From positions 1 through 64,000 of the forward strand of contig NZ_MUNU01000012.1 of the NCBI RefSeq assembly GCF_002001085.1: DNA of 64,000 nt, given 5' to 3'. The position numbers were made by a program, and so were the translations under genes. The notes beneath the pieces were generated by a model that was not told the DNA's origin, made no database searches, and saw only the letters and a program-made list of their open reading frames with translations. The stretch comes from Rhodanobacter sp. B05 (lineage in GTDB: Bacteria; Pseudomonadota; Gammaproteobacteria; Xanthomonadales; Rhodanobacteraceae). Positions 47,407 through 57,435 of the stretch are shown one piece after another (the stretch's first letter is position 1; each line of letters begins with the position of its first letter).

Positions 47407-48745
47407 TCACTCGCCCGTCGCGGATTCCAGCGGCAACCACAGCTGCGCCACCGCACCCGCCGCGCCTTCGCGAGCGAGCAGGCTGACGCCGCCTTCGTGC
47501 GCCTCGACGATCTGCCGTACGAGTGCCAGCCCAATACCGGAGCCACCTGGCTTGGTGGTGAAGAACGGTACGAACAGGTTGTCGCTGAGCGGCGGGCCGG
47601 GGCCATCATCGACCACCTCGATCAAGCCGCGCGCTTCGTCGCGATACCAGCGCACGCTGACCTCGCCGCGCGGCGACGGCGCGGCTTCGACCGCGTTACG
47701 CAGCAGGTTGATCAACGCCTGTTCGAGCTGGTCGGCATCCGCCTGCACGATCAGCGCCACGCCAGTTTCGATGCGCACCGGCAGGCGCTGCTCCAGCCGC
47801 ACGACTTTCGCGACCAGCGCCGCCACATCCACGGCGCGCTTGTGCGGCGGCGGCAGCCGCGCGAGCTGGCTGTAGCCAGCAAGAAACCGTGCCAGCGCGC
47901 CAGCACGATTGCCGATCAACTCCAACCCGCCGCGAAAATCCTCGCGCCAGTCCTCGGGCAGCGGATCGCGCGCGACCAACGTCGCCAGCGTGCCGGCCAT
48001 CGACTGAATCGGCGCCAGCGAATTGTTCACCTCGTGGGCGAGCACACGCAGCAGCCGTTGCCACGCCTGGCGTTCCTCCTCGCGCAGCACGCGGTCGACG
48101 TCGTTGATCACCAGCAGGACGCCGCCGCGACCGCCGCTGCGCAAGGACGCGTGGCGGATCTCGAAACGGCCAGTACGGCCAGGGAACGCATGCGTGAGCA
48201 GACACGCAGCCGGCCCCTCCAGCAACGTCGCCAGCCCCAGCTCGGCCGCGCTCAGACCGAACAGGCGATGCCGCTCGTCGCCGAGCAATCGTTGTGCCGC
48301 CGGATTCAGCAGACGCAGGCGCTGGTTCTTGTCGAACACCAGCACCGCGCTGTCCAGCGCCGCCAGCGTCTTGCCCAGCAGGTGCGCCGATTCCTCGAAC
48401 TGAAGGCGTTCCTGCTGCAGGCGCTCGGCCAGCGCGTTGATGTCGTAGATCACATCGCCGAGCACGCCGCCCTGTACGCCACGCAAGCTGTAATCGCCTT
48501 CGCGCAACGCTTCGAGCAGGCCGGACAGCGTGTACAGCGGATAGGTCACGCGGCGCTCGTGCCAGCGCGCCAGCAACAAGGTCAGCACGATCACGGCGAT
48601 CGACAGTGCCCAGCGCAGCGAGACGTCCAGCGAACCGGACAGCAACACACCCAGACCAAGCAGCGCCGGCGTCGCCACCAGCAGGCTAACGGCCAGCACA
48701 CGCTGCCCGAAGCGCGGCATGTACCCGGCGCGCCGGTTGCGTGGA

Positions 48746-48774
<29 letters not shown>
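47407..48774 (-). CDS. NtrB/NtrY-type sensor histidine kinase with a minimal periplasmic loop
   Basis: The 455-residue protein has two membrane helices at about residues 26-46 and 54-70, separated by only about 8 residues, so it lacks an extracytoplasmic sensor domain. A HAMP-like linker (about 75-125), a PAS domain (about 130-225, LDSAVLVFDKNQRLRLLNPAAQRLLG), the H-box LAHEVNNSLAPIQSM (His near 246), N-box NLLRNAVEA, VVDDGPGPP and GGSGIGLAL follow. It is the last gene of the efflux operon and overlaps the regulator gene by 29 nt. The start is uncertain; ATG 48762 or ATG 48720 are alternatives. Such short-loop kinases often receive their signal through a partner transporter. Confidence 0.88.
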
Positions 48775-50152
<1,378 letters not shown>

Positions 50153-50168
50153 CCTTGCAGTGTAGTGG

Positions 50169-52589
50169 TCACTCGTAACGCAACGCGACGGCCGGATCGA
50201 CGCGCAACGCACGCAGCAACGGCACCAGCGCGGCAAGCGCGGACATGCCGAGCACCAGCAGCAGCACCGGCACGAACACCGCCGGATCGTGGGCGCGGGT
50301 GCGCAGGTTCGGATCGGCCAGCAACTGCGACCACGGCAGCGCCAGCGCGAAGCCGATGGCCAGCCCCAGGCCAAGCTGCCACACCAGTTGCTGCGCCACG
50401 GCGCGCACGATGGCGCCATGGCCCGCGCCGATGGCACGACGGATGCCCAGCTCGCGGGTGCGCTGCGCCACCGCGAAGGACAGCACGCCGTACAGGCCGG
50501 CGGCGGCCAGCAGCAGCGCCACCAGGCCCAGCGCGCTGAACACGTCGGTCAGTACCACCATCCCCGCACGCTGCATCGCCATGTCCCTGGCCTGGGTCCA
50601 GGGCGCGTAGATGGCTGCCTGCGGATCGACGCCGTGTACCACGTCGACAAGGCGCGGCACGAAGGCGTCGGCATCCGCATGCATGCGCACGTTCAGGCCC
50701 ACGCCTTGCATCGGCTCCGCGGTGGCCGATTGATCCAGCGGCATCAGCAGGCCCGGCAGCGCGCGTTCCAGCATGCTGTCCATCTGCAGCGTTTCGACCA
50801 CGCCCACCACCGTCACCGTGTGCGCCCAGGCCTTGCCGGGGTAGAGCACCAGCTTGCGGTTCAGCGCATCGGCATGTGGCCACATCGCAGCGGCCATCTT
50901 CGCGTCGATTACCACCACCGGCGCACTGTCCGCGGCATCCCGCGCGCCGAAGAAGCGGCCTTGTAGCAACTTTACGCCGAAGGTGCCGAGGAAATGCGCA
51001 TCGACGATGCCCATCTGCACGCGCGGCCAGCCCGTGTCGGGCTGCGGCTGCCTCGGTAACGAGACATCCTCGTGACTGCCAAGAATGGCGCCCGGCACCG
51101 TGTTCGTGGCGCTGGCGTCGACCACGCCCGGTTCCTGCCGCAGCCGCGTCACCACGCTGTCGAAGAAGCGGATGCGTTGCGCGTCGTTCGCATACGGTTG
51201 CGCCGGCAGGGATACATTGGCGGTCAGCACCTGCACGGCATGCGCGGCGCCCACCACTGGCTGCGACAACAGGGCGTCCAGCGCGCGCACGAAGGTGCCC
51301 GCGCCCACCAGCAGCACCACGGTCAACCCGACCTCGGCCACCACCAGGGTCTTCGCCACTCGCGCGAAACCGCCGCCCGAGCCCTTGCTGCCATCGCGCA
51401 AGGCATCCTGCAGGTCGGGCCGCGACGCGCGCCACGCGGGAATGCCACCGGTCAGCAAGGTGCTGAGCAAGGCCACCAGCACACCGAAGCCGATCACCCA
51501 GGCGTCGATGCCGTGCGCATTCGGCATCGTGTCCGGGTGGCTGGCAATCCAGGTCACATCCAGCCAGCGATCGCCGGCGTGGGCGATCAGGAAGGCCAAC
51601 GCCAGCGCCGCCGCCGACAACAGCACGCTCTCCACCAGCGCGCCGAACACCAGCCGCGCACGGCTGCCGCCCAAGGCGCTGCGCAGCGCCAGCTCGTGCC
51701 GACGCTGCAGGGTCTGCACCAGTTGCAGGTTGGCCACGTTGATGCACGCCAGCAGTAGCACCAGCACGCCGGCGCCGAACATCAGCCAGATCCAGTGGCG
51801 CAGATCCAGCGGCGAGAACGTCACCGACAATGGGTAGATGGTCAATCGATCCATGTGCTGCCCCGAGGACATGGGCATGGCGCGCTGCAGGCGGCCGGCC
51901 CAGGCATCCAGCTCCGCCCGCGCCTGATCTAGCCCTACGCCCGGCGCCAGCCGCGCGGCCACGCCAATACCGCCATGCTGGTTGGGTACAAGGCGCAGCG
52001 GCAGCCACGCCGCCGTCGTGCCGATGGGAAAGTGAAAGCTCGCCGGCAACACGCCCACCACGGTGTACCACTGCGCATTCACCTGCACGGCGCGACCAAC
52101 GATGTGCGGGTCGGCGCCAAAGGCATGCCGCCACAGCGGCTCGCCGAGCAGCATCACCCGCGGCGCACCAGGCACATCGTCGGCCGGCTCAAAGCCACGC
52201 CCCAGCAGTGGCTTGATGCCGAGCACATCCATCATCGATGCCGTCAGCAAGCAGCCACCGTAATGCACGGCGCCATGCCCGCTGTCGAGATTGAGGTTGG
52301 TGCCCGCATACGCACCCATCGCATCCATGCTGCGCAACTTGCCGTGCAGCGCAAGGTACTGCGCGCGATCCATCCCGCCGATACCGTTGCTGGTCGGCTC
52401 GCCCACCGCCACCAGCCGACCGGCGTGCGGAAACGGCATCGGTTGCAGGATCACCGAGTTGACCATGGTGAACAGGAAAAGCATCACCCCCAGCCCCGCG
52501 CCCAGCACCACTACCGACAACAACGCATACCCTGGCCGCTTGACCAGCCTCCGCCACGCCTCACGAAACTCGCGCACGATCATTGTCAT
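50169..52589 (-). CDS. Large FtsX/MacB-type ABC permease (first-described copy, distal)
   Basis: The 806-residue protein has a duplicated layout: membrane helix, MacB-like periplasmic domain, three helices with an FtsX domain, then the same pattern again. The N-terminus (EFREAWRRLVKRPGYALLSVVVLGAGLGVMLF) and the ending ELGIRRAIGAGHGAIVRAVAQQ are typical of the duplicated permeases abundant in Acidobacteria and some Lysobacterales. It probably uses the ATPase at 55033. ATG 52589 overlaps the stop of the upstream permease gene (ATGA). It has only about 25-30% visible identity by eye to the other permease, so they are not a recent duplication. Confidence 0.87.
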   Translation of the reverse strand: MTMIVREFREAWRRLVKRPGYALLSVVVLGAGLGVMLFLFTMVNSVILQPMPFPHAGRLVAVGEPTSNGIGGMDRAQYLALHGKLRSMDAMGAYAGTNLNLDSGHGAVHYGGCLLTASMMDVLGIKPLLGRGFEPADDVPGAPRVMLLGEPLWRHAFGADPHIVGRAVQVNAQWYTVVGVLPASFHFPIGTTAAWLPLRLVPNQHGGIGVAARLAPGVGLDQARAELDAWAGRLQRAMPMSSGQHMDRLTIYPLSVTFSPLDLRHWIWLMFGAGVLVLLLACINVANLQLVQTLQRRHELALRSALGGSRARLVFGALVESVLLSAAALALAFLIAHAGDRWLDVTWIASHPDTMPNAHGIDAWVIGFGVLVALLSTLLTGGIPAWRASRPDLQDALRDGSKGSGGGFARVAKTLVVAEVGLTVVLLVGAGTFVRALDALLSQPVVGAAHAVQVLTANVSLPAQPYANDAQRIRFFDSVVTRLRQEPGVVDASATNTVPGAILGSHEDVSLPRQPQPDTGWPRVQMGIVDAHFLGTFGVKLLQGRFFGARDAADSAPVVVIDAKMAAAMWPHADALNRKLVLYPGKAWAHTVTVVGVVETLQMDSMLERALPGLLMPLDQSATAEPMQGVGLNVRMHADADAFVPRLVDVVHGVDPQAAIYAPWTQARDMAMQRAGMVVLTDVFSALGLVALLLAAAGLYGVLSFAVAQRTRELGIRRAIGAGHGAIVRAVAQQLVWQLGLGLAIGFALALPWSQLLADPNLRTRAHDPAVFVPVLLLVLGMSALAALVPLLRALRVDPAVALRYE

Positions 52590-55036
52590 TCTCCCCTCAA
52601 GGCGCGCATGGGATGCACGCGACCGGCGCGCATGGCGGGAATCAGGCAAGCCAGCAGGCCGGCGAGCGCCAGCACGACGCATACGCCGGTCACTGCCAGG
52701 GGATCGAACGTGCCGATGCGCCCGACCAGCGACATCGACACGGCCATCGACATGTTCGCCAACAGGCGCGACGCGCCCAGCGTCACGCCGACGCCGATCA
52801 CCAGGCCGATCGCAATCTGGATCATGCCGCCGCGCAATACCATCCGCGTCAGGCGCGAAGGCGAGGCACCCAGCGCCGTGCGCACGCCGAACTCGCGTTC
52901 GCGTGCGGCGATCGCCACCGCCATCACCGCGTACATGCCGGCGACGGCGAGCAGCAACGACAGCGAGGCAAACAAGCCGATCAACAACATGCTCAGGCGT
53001 GCATCCGCCGTGGTCTGCCGGACGATGGCGTGCATGGACTTGAGGCGGGCGATCGGTTGCCCGGGCGCAACCTCAGCGATGGCCTGCTGCACACCCGCGC
53101 GCCAGTCGGCAGGATTGCCTTGCCCACGCAAGGCAAAGCGCAGTGGCTCCATACCGAGCAAAATGTCCAGGGTCTTCTGCGGCATCTGCGCCAGGGGCAT
53201 GTACAGCATCGGCTGCTTGGGTTGCAGCGGGCCGCGCTGGTAGGTGTCGTCGACCACGCCGACGATGTGTACCGGCACGTCGGGACCGTTGCTGACTTCC
53301 ACCAGGAGGGTCTTGCCCACCGCGTGGCCGTCGTAGTAGGCGTCGGCCAGATCCTGGCTGACCACCGCCACCGGCTCGCTGCCATGGCTATCGTCGCGGC
53401 TGAACACCCGACCCTGGCGCAAGGCGATGGAGAACAGCTCGAAGAAACCGCTGCCCACACCATGAAACTGCACCGAGAACTCCTTGCCGTCCGGTGTCTT
53501 CACACCGTTGTTGAACTGGTCGTACAAGCCGTCGCCAGCCGGCAGATTGGTGGTGACAGCAGCATCGGTGATACCGGGTATCACATGCAAACGCTGCACC
53601 AGCCGCTGCGACAAGGTCGATACCGACGCGAGGTCCGGATAATGGGCTTTCACGGGCGCCAGCTCGAAGGTAAGTACGTCATTGCTGGCAAAACCGAGCC
53701 GCGTTTGCGATGCCGAATACAAGCCATGCGCGATCACACCAGCCGAACACAGCAAGGTCACCGCCAGCGCCACCTGGGTCACCACCAGCACCCGTCCCAG
53801 ACGGCCGCTGCGGGTTCCCATACCGCTGCGCCCGCCTTCGCGCAATTCATCCACGCGGACCGCGCTTCCACTGCGCCACAGGCCCAGCACGGCAGCCAGC
53901 AACGCGCCCAGCAGACCCACGGCGAAGGCCAGAATCCATGCCGGCGCGCCAATGCTGATCTGGTCACCATGCAACCACTGCTCGGGAATGAACCGCTGCA
54001 GCAAGGCCAGTCCCGAGAGCGCCAACGCCATGCCAAGCACGGCGCCCGACAGCCCGACCAGCAGGCCTTCGGCCACCGCCGGCAGCAGCAGCCGCAACAA
54101 CGGTGCGCCCAGCGCGCTGCGCACCGCCGTATCGTGGTTGCGCGACAGCGTGCGCAACAGCATCAGGTTGGTCAGATTCAGCAGCGCGATCAGCAGCACC
54201 AGCAACGCGCTGGCCACGAACAGCATCAGTAGCGACCGCTCGCCACGATGCAGCGTGGTGTTGAGCGTGGCGGCGCCAAACCACGGCTGCTTCCAGTTGC
54301 CGCCCATGGCCATGTCCCGGTACATTGCGCGCTCGCGCGCATCCACTTGCGCCCCGACCGACTGCATGTCGACGTTCGCACCCAGGCGCGCGATCGCCAT
54401 GTGTCCGCTGTGGTTGTAGTCGTGGCTGGCCGGTGGCAACGCCATCGGCAACACGATGCCGCCGGCATCGGAAACCGTATCGAACGCTTGCGGCAGGACG
54501 CCGACGATGGTGGTCGGGGTGCCTTCCACCTGGATGCTGCGACCGATGATGCCGCGATCGCTGCCGTAGCCACGCTGCCACAGGCCATGGCTGAGCATCA
54601 CGGCCGTCGGGCCGTTCGGGCGATCTTCCGCCGCACTGAAGTTGCGCCCCAAGGCCGGCTGCAAACCCAGCGCGGCCAGCAGACCCCGGTCGATATAAGT
54701 CACCGGCACCTGCTGCGGCGCACCGGCGCCGGCGATGTTGGCCACCGAACCGGGACGTTCCAGTCCCAGCGCCGTCACGCCGGTGAGTCCTTTCAGGAAC
54801 TGGTACTCATGTGGCGAAATCGGGCCGACTTCACCGTTGAATACCTTGCCCAGAACCACCAGACGCGAGGCCTGCGGAAACGGCAAGCGTTGCAGCAGCG
54901 TGGCATTGATCAACGCGAACACCGCCACGCTGGCGCCGATGCCCAGCGCCAGCACGCCGGTGGCCAGCAGCAAAAACCCTGGACGGCGGAAGCTTGCGCG
55001 CCAGGCACGCCATATTTCGGTCAGCCAGCTGTTCAC
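52586..55036 (-). CDS. Large FtsX/MacB-type ABC permease (proximal copy)
   Basis: The 816-residue protein shares the duplicated permease layout: WRAWRASFRRPGFLLLATGVLALGIGASVAVFALINATLLQRLPFP at the start (in pieces), a periplasmic domain with GRSIQVEGTPTTIVGVLP, a central FtsX region (NLTNLMLLRTLSRNHDTAVR), and a second copy ending EREFGVRTALGASPSRL and PMRALRGE. The start is GTG 55036, overlapping the ATPase stop as GTGA. With the second permease it could form a heterodimer. Such transporters act as mechanotransmitters that extrude periplasmic substrates rather than importing across the inner membrane. Confidence 0.87.
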   Translation of the reverse strand: MNSWLTEIWRAWRASFRRPGFLLLATGVLALGIGASVAVFALINATLLQRLPFPQASRLVVLGKVFNGEVGPISPHEYQFLKGLTGVTALGLERPGSVANIAGAGAPQQVPVTYIDRGLLAALGLQPALGRNFSAAEDRPNGPTAVMLSHGLWQRGYGSDRGIIGRSIQVEGTPTTIVGVLPQAFDTVSDAGGIVLPMALPPASHDYNHSGHMAIARLGANVDMQSVGAQVDARERAMYRDMAMGGNWKQPWFGAATLNTTLHRGERSLLMLFVASALLVLLIALLNLTNLMLLRTLSRNHDTAVRSALGAPLLRLLLPAVAEGLLVGLSGAVLGMALALSGLALLQRFIPEQWLHGDQISIGAPAWILAFAVGLLGALLAAVLGLWRSGSAVRVDELREGGRSGMGTRSGRLGRVLVVTQVALAVTLLCSAGVIAHGLYSASQTRLGFASNDVLTFELAPVKAHYPDLASVSTLSQRLVQRLHVIPGITDAAVTTNLPAGDGLYDQFNNGVKTPDGKEFSVQFHGVGSGFFELFSIALRQGRVFSRDDSHGSEPVAVVSQDLADAYYDGHAVGKTLLVEVSNGPDVPVHIVGVVDDTYQRGPLQPKQPMLYMPLAQMPQKTLDILLGMEPLRFALRGQGNPADWRAGVQQAIAEVAPGQPIARLKSMHAIVRQTTADARLSMLLIGLFASLSLLLAVAGMYAVMAVAIAAREREFGVRTALGASPSRLTRMVLRGGMIQIAIGLVIGVGVTLGASRLLANMSMAVSMSLVGRIGTFDPLAVTGVCVVLALAGLLACLIPAMRAGRVHPMRALRGE

Positions 55037-55797
55037 GCGCCGGTCTCCACGCGCTGGCCGATCAGCGCATCCAGCCGCTGTTCGTCTTCGTGGCGCAGTC
55101 GGTCGTAAGTTTCCTCGTCGACCACGCGGCCATCGAACAGGCGGATCTTGCGCTGCGCGAGTTCGGCGTAGCGGGCGTCGTGGGTGACCATGCAGATGGT
55201 GGCGCCGCCTTTGTGCAGTTCGTCGAGCAGGGCCATCACCGCCTCGCCGTTGCGCGAGTCGAGGTTGCCGGTGGGCTCGTCGGCAAGCAGGATCGCAGGC
55301 TTGCCGACCAAGGCGCGCGCCACCGCCACGCGCTGCTGCTGGCCACCGGAAAGTTGTGCCGGATAATGCCGTATGCGATGTGCCATGCCGACGCGCTCCA
55401 GCGCCTCCTGCACGCGCTCGCGCCGTTCGGCGGTGCCGATGCCGCTGCGGTAGGTCAGCGGCAGTTCGACGTTTTCCTGCACGCTGAGGTCGCCGATCAG
55501 GTTGAATGCCTGGAAGATGAAGCCGATCTCGGCGTTGCGGATGCGCGCGCGCTCGGCCGCGTTGAGCGCGGCGACATCGTGGCCGTTCAGCACGTAGCTG
55601 CCGGCGCTGGCGGTGTCGAGCAGGCCGAGGATCGACAGCAGGGTGGTCTTGCCGCAGCCGGACGGGCCGGAGATCGACACGTACTCGCCGCGCTGCACGT
55701 TCAGGTGGACGTCGCTGAGCGCGTGGGTTTCCACCTCGTCGGTCTGGAACACCTTGCGGATGCCTTCGAGGGCGATGACGTTGGTCGTGTCGTTCAT
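55033..55797 (-). CDS. MacB/LolD-type ABC transporter ATPase
   Basis: The 254-residue ATPase has Walker A GPSGCGKTT near residues 43-51, the Q-loop region FIFQAFNLIGDLSVQENVELPL typical of LolD/MacB/FtsE, signature LSGGQQQR, Walker B ILLADEPTGNLDS and the switch His in MVTHD. A C-terminal extension of about 25 residues (DRLRHEDEQRLDALIG) follows. ATG 55797 with GGAG upstream is chosen; the longer in-frame extension runs through a REP-like repeat and is not protein-like. It couples translationally to the next permease gene. Confidence 0.93.
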   Translation of the reverse strand: MNDTTNVIALEGIRKVFQTDEVETHALSDVHLNVQRGEYVSISGPSGCGKTTLLSILGLLDTASAGSYVLNGHDVAALNAAERARIRNAEIGFIFQAFNLIGDLSVQENVELPLTYRSGIGTAERRERVQEALERVGMAHRIRHYPAQLSGGQQQRVAVARALVGKPAILLADEPTGNLDSRNGEAVMALLDELHKGGATICMVTHDARYAELAQRKIRLFDGRVVDEETYDRLRHEDEQRLDALIGQRVETGA

Positions 55798-55839
55798 GGT
55801 GACTCCGCAGATGGCACAAGGGTTTTTGGAACGTCGGTG

Positions 55840-55943
55840 GTAGGAGCCCACTCGCGGGCGATGCTTTTGGGGGATTCGGGATTCGGGATTCGGGATTCGG
55901 GATTCGGGATTTGCAAGAGCATCGCCCGCGAGCGGGCTCCTAC
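55840..55943. repeat. REP-like inverted pair enclosing five ATTCGGG units
   Basis: The left arm GTAGGAGCCCACTCGCGGGC (55840-55859, continuing GATGCT) and right arm (55918-55943) are reverse complements with one difference. Between them lie five exact tandem ATTCGGG units (55874-55908). The element sits inside the operon, between the adaptor stop and the ATPase start, and could stabilise or attenuate the transcript. Confidence 0.85.
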
Positions 55944-55964
55944 GTGGGTGGAGGGGAGTCGCGA

Positions 55965-57218
55965 TCATTCAATCTTGATCTGGTCATATTTGTCCCATTG
56001 GCTGGTGTCGGACAGGATCACTTGGTCGCCCTGCTTGAGCCCGTGCAGAATCTGCACGCGGTCGACCGACGCGGCGCCGATGCGCACCGGCGCTCGCGTG
56101 GCGATATGGCGGGACGGGTCCAGGCGGAACAGGCTGATGTCGCCATCCGCCTTGGCCAGCGCGGGCCGCCCCACTGACAGCACGTCGTGCAGCAGCGCAA
56201 TCCGGATGCGGCCGTCGACGGAGAGATCCGGGCGTGCGCCCGGCGGCAGTGCTCCACTCAAGGTGACATCGACCTGCACACTGCCGTCGCGCACTGCCGG
56301 GTCGATGCGCTCGACCTTGCCGTCGATCACGCCGTTGTGGGTGTCCACGCTGACCGGCATGCCCATCGCCACGTCCTTGGCCTGCACCTCGGGCACCTGC
56401 AGCCGCGCGATCAGCACGTCGGTGCGAGCCACCCGCGCCAGGTTGGCGCCAGCGGCGACCTGGGCGCCCTCCTGCACCGCCACTTCCTGCAGCACGCCGG
56501 CGATGCCGGCGGTCACCTGGAGCGCATCGGCCTGGCGCTGGCGCAGTTGCAGGTTGCTCTGCTGCTGCAGCAGTTTCGCCTTCACCGCGTCGAGCTGGGC
56601 CTGCATGCTGCCGCCGAACGCGCGCACCCGCTGCTGCTCGATCTGCATCCGGTTCTTCAACTGGGCCAGCACGATCTGCTCCTGTTCGTAGCGCACTTCC
56701 GGAATCAGGTGCCTGGCCACGGCCTTGGCGTCGGCATCGGCCTTGACCTTGGCCGACGCGTAGTCAGCTTGCGCCTGCGCCTCGGCCGAGCGCTCGTCCA
56801 GCAGCTGCGATTGCAACTCGGCGCGCTTGGCGGCCACGTCGGCCTGCGCTGCCGCCACCTGGGCCTGGGCGTTGCGCAGGCTGTCCTGCACTTCGGGATT
56901 GGAGAGGGTCATCAGCACGGTACCCGGCTGCACCGCGGTGCCCGGCCACACCAGGATCTGTTCCACCTGGGCGGCGGTGGCGGCGGCGAGCCAGCGCGAA
57001 GTGCGCGGCACCAGGGTGCCGGTGGCACGCACTTCGCGCAGCATGTCGCCACGCTGCACGGTATCAATCCACAGGCTGGAACGATCGGCCCGCGGCAACG
57101 CCGGGCCGAGTCGCAGCAACACCACCACCAGGACCGCCACCACCACGGCACCGGCGCTCACGGTCAACCGGAGCCGACGGCGTTTGCGGAGCTTCAAAGT
57201 CGGGTTGGCCATATCCAT
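55965..57218 (-). CDS. Periplasmic adaptor protein (HlyD/MacA type)
   Basis: The 417-residue protein has a basic cytoplasmic start, one membrane anchor (about residues 20-41), a lipoyl-like half motif (VRATGTLVPRTSRWLAAAT), a long alpha-helical hairpin with heptads (about 100-215, AQVAAAQADVAAKRAELQSQL), the second lipoyl half and beta-barrel (about 220-330), and a membrane-proximal domain ending QGDQVILSD. Adaptors of this kind link a MacB-type pump to an outer-membrane channel; none is encoded here. A perfect sigma-54 promoter ends 12 nt before ATG 57218. A second ATG two codons in (57212) is an alternative. Confidence 0.9.
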   Translation of the reverse strand: MDMANPTLKLRKRRRLRLTVSAGAVVVAVLVVVLLRLGPALPRADRSSLWIDTVQRGDMLREVRATGTLVPRTSRWLAAATAAQVEQILVWPGTAVQPGTVLMTLSNPEVQDSLRNAQAQVAAAQADVAAKRAELQSQLLDERSAEAQAQADYASAKVKADADAKAVARHLIPEVRYEQEQIVLAQLKNRMQIEQQRVRAFGGSMQAQLDAVKAKLLQQQSNLQLRQRQADALQVTAGIAGVLQEVAVQEGAQVAAGANLARVARTDVLIARLQVPEVQAKDVAMGMPVSVDTHNGVIDGKVERIDPAVRDGSVQVDVTLSGALPPGARPDLSVDGRIRIALLHDVLSVGRPALAKADGDISLFRLDPSRHIATRAPVRIGAASVDRVQILHGLKQGDQVILSDTSQWDKYDQIKIE

Positions 57219-57229
57219 GGGCCTGTCAC

Positions 57230-57245
57230 AGCAAAGCCCGTGCCA
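57230..57245 (-). promoter_or_regulatory. Sigma-54 (-24/-12) promoter of the efflux operon
   Basis: TGGCACGGGCTTTGCT on the minus strand matches the consensus TGGCACG-N4-TTGCW at every fixed position. The GG (-24) and GC (-12) doublets have the required spacing. The predicted start, near 57219, falls next to the adaptor ATG at 57218. The operon it drives encodes its own NtrC-family activator. Confidence 0.85.
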
Positions 57246-57307
57246 TGGATGCAGTGCCCGTCCCGCAACGATTCCGGCCCATGTCGGGCGATACCGTCGT
57301 TCGCCAG

Positions 57308-57323
57308 CGGACGCTGGTGTCCG
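57308..57323 (-). promoter_or_regulatory. Candidate upstream activator site (dyad)
   Basis: CGGAC-N6-GTCCG forms a 16-bp dyad centred about 84 bp upstream of the -12 element, a usual distance for an NtrC-type activator site. Only one such dyad was noticed. Confidence 0.45.
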
Positions 57324-57334
57324 GAAACGTACGC

Positions 57335-57412
57335 GTAGGAGCCCGCTCGCGGGCGATGCTTTCCCTATTCCCATTTCCACAAGAAAAGCATCGCCCGCGA
57401 GCGGGCTCCTAC
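57335..57412. repeat. REP-like inverted pair (second copy)
   Basis: GTAGGAGCCCGCTCGCGGGC (57335-57354, continuing GATGCTTT) is a perfect reverse complement of 57385-57412. The loop carries CTATTCCCATTTCC, a relic of the GGGAATCGGG unit. The element lies between the ppc stop and the sigma-54 control region and may end ppc transcription. Confidence 0.85.
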
Positions 57413-57435
57413 GACAGCGCGGGCGACGGGCGTGC

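Noticed and set aside
52583-54232. Long plus-strand open frame rich in His, Gln and Arg opposite the permease gene
   Set aside because: Its composition mirrors the complement of the permease codons and it lacks a start signal; the permease is clearly the gene.
55798-55968. 57-residue N-terminal extension of the ABC ATPase
   Set aside because: The extension is encoded by the REP-like element and the ATTCGGG units (repeated PESRIPN); the ATG at 55797 has a Shine-Dalgarno and the family start.
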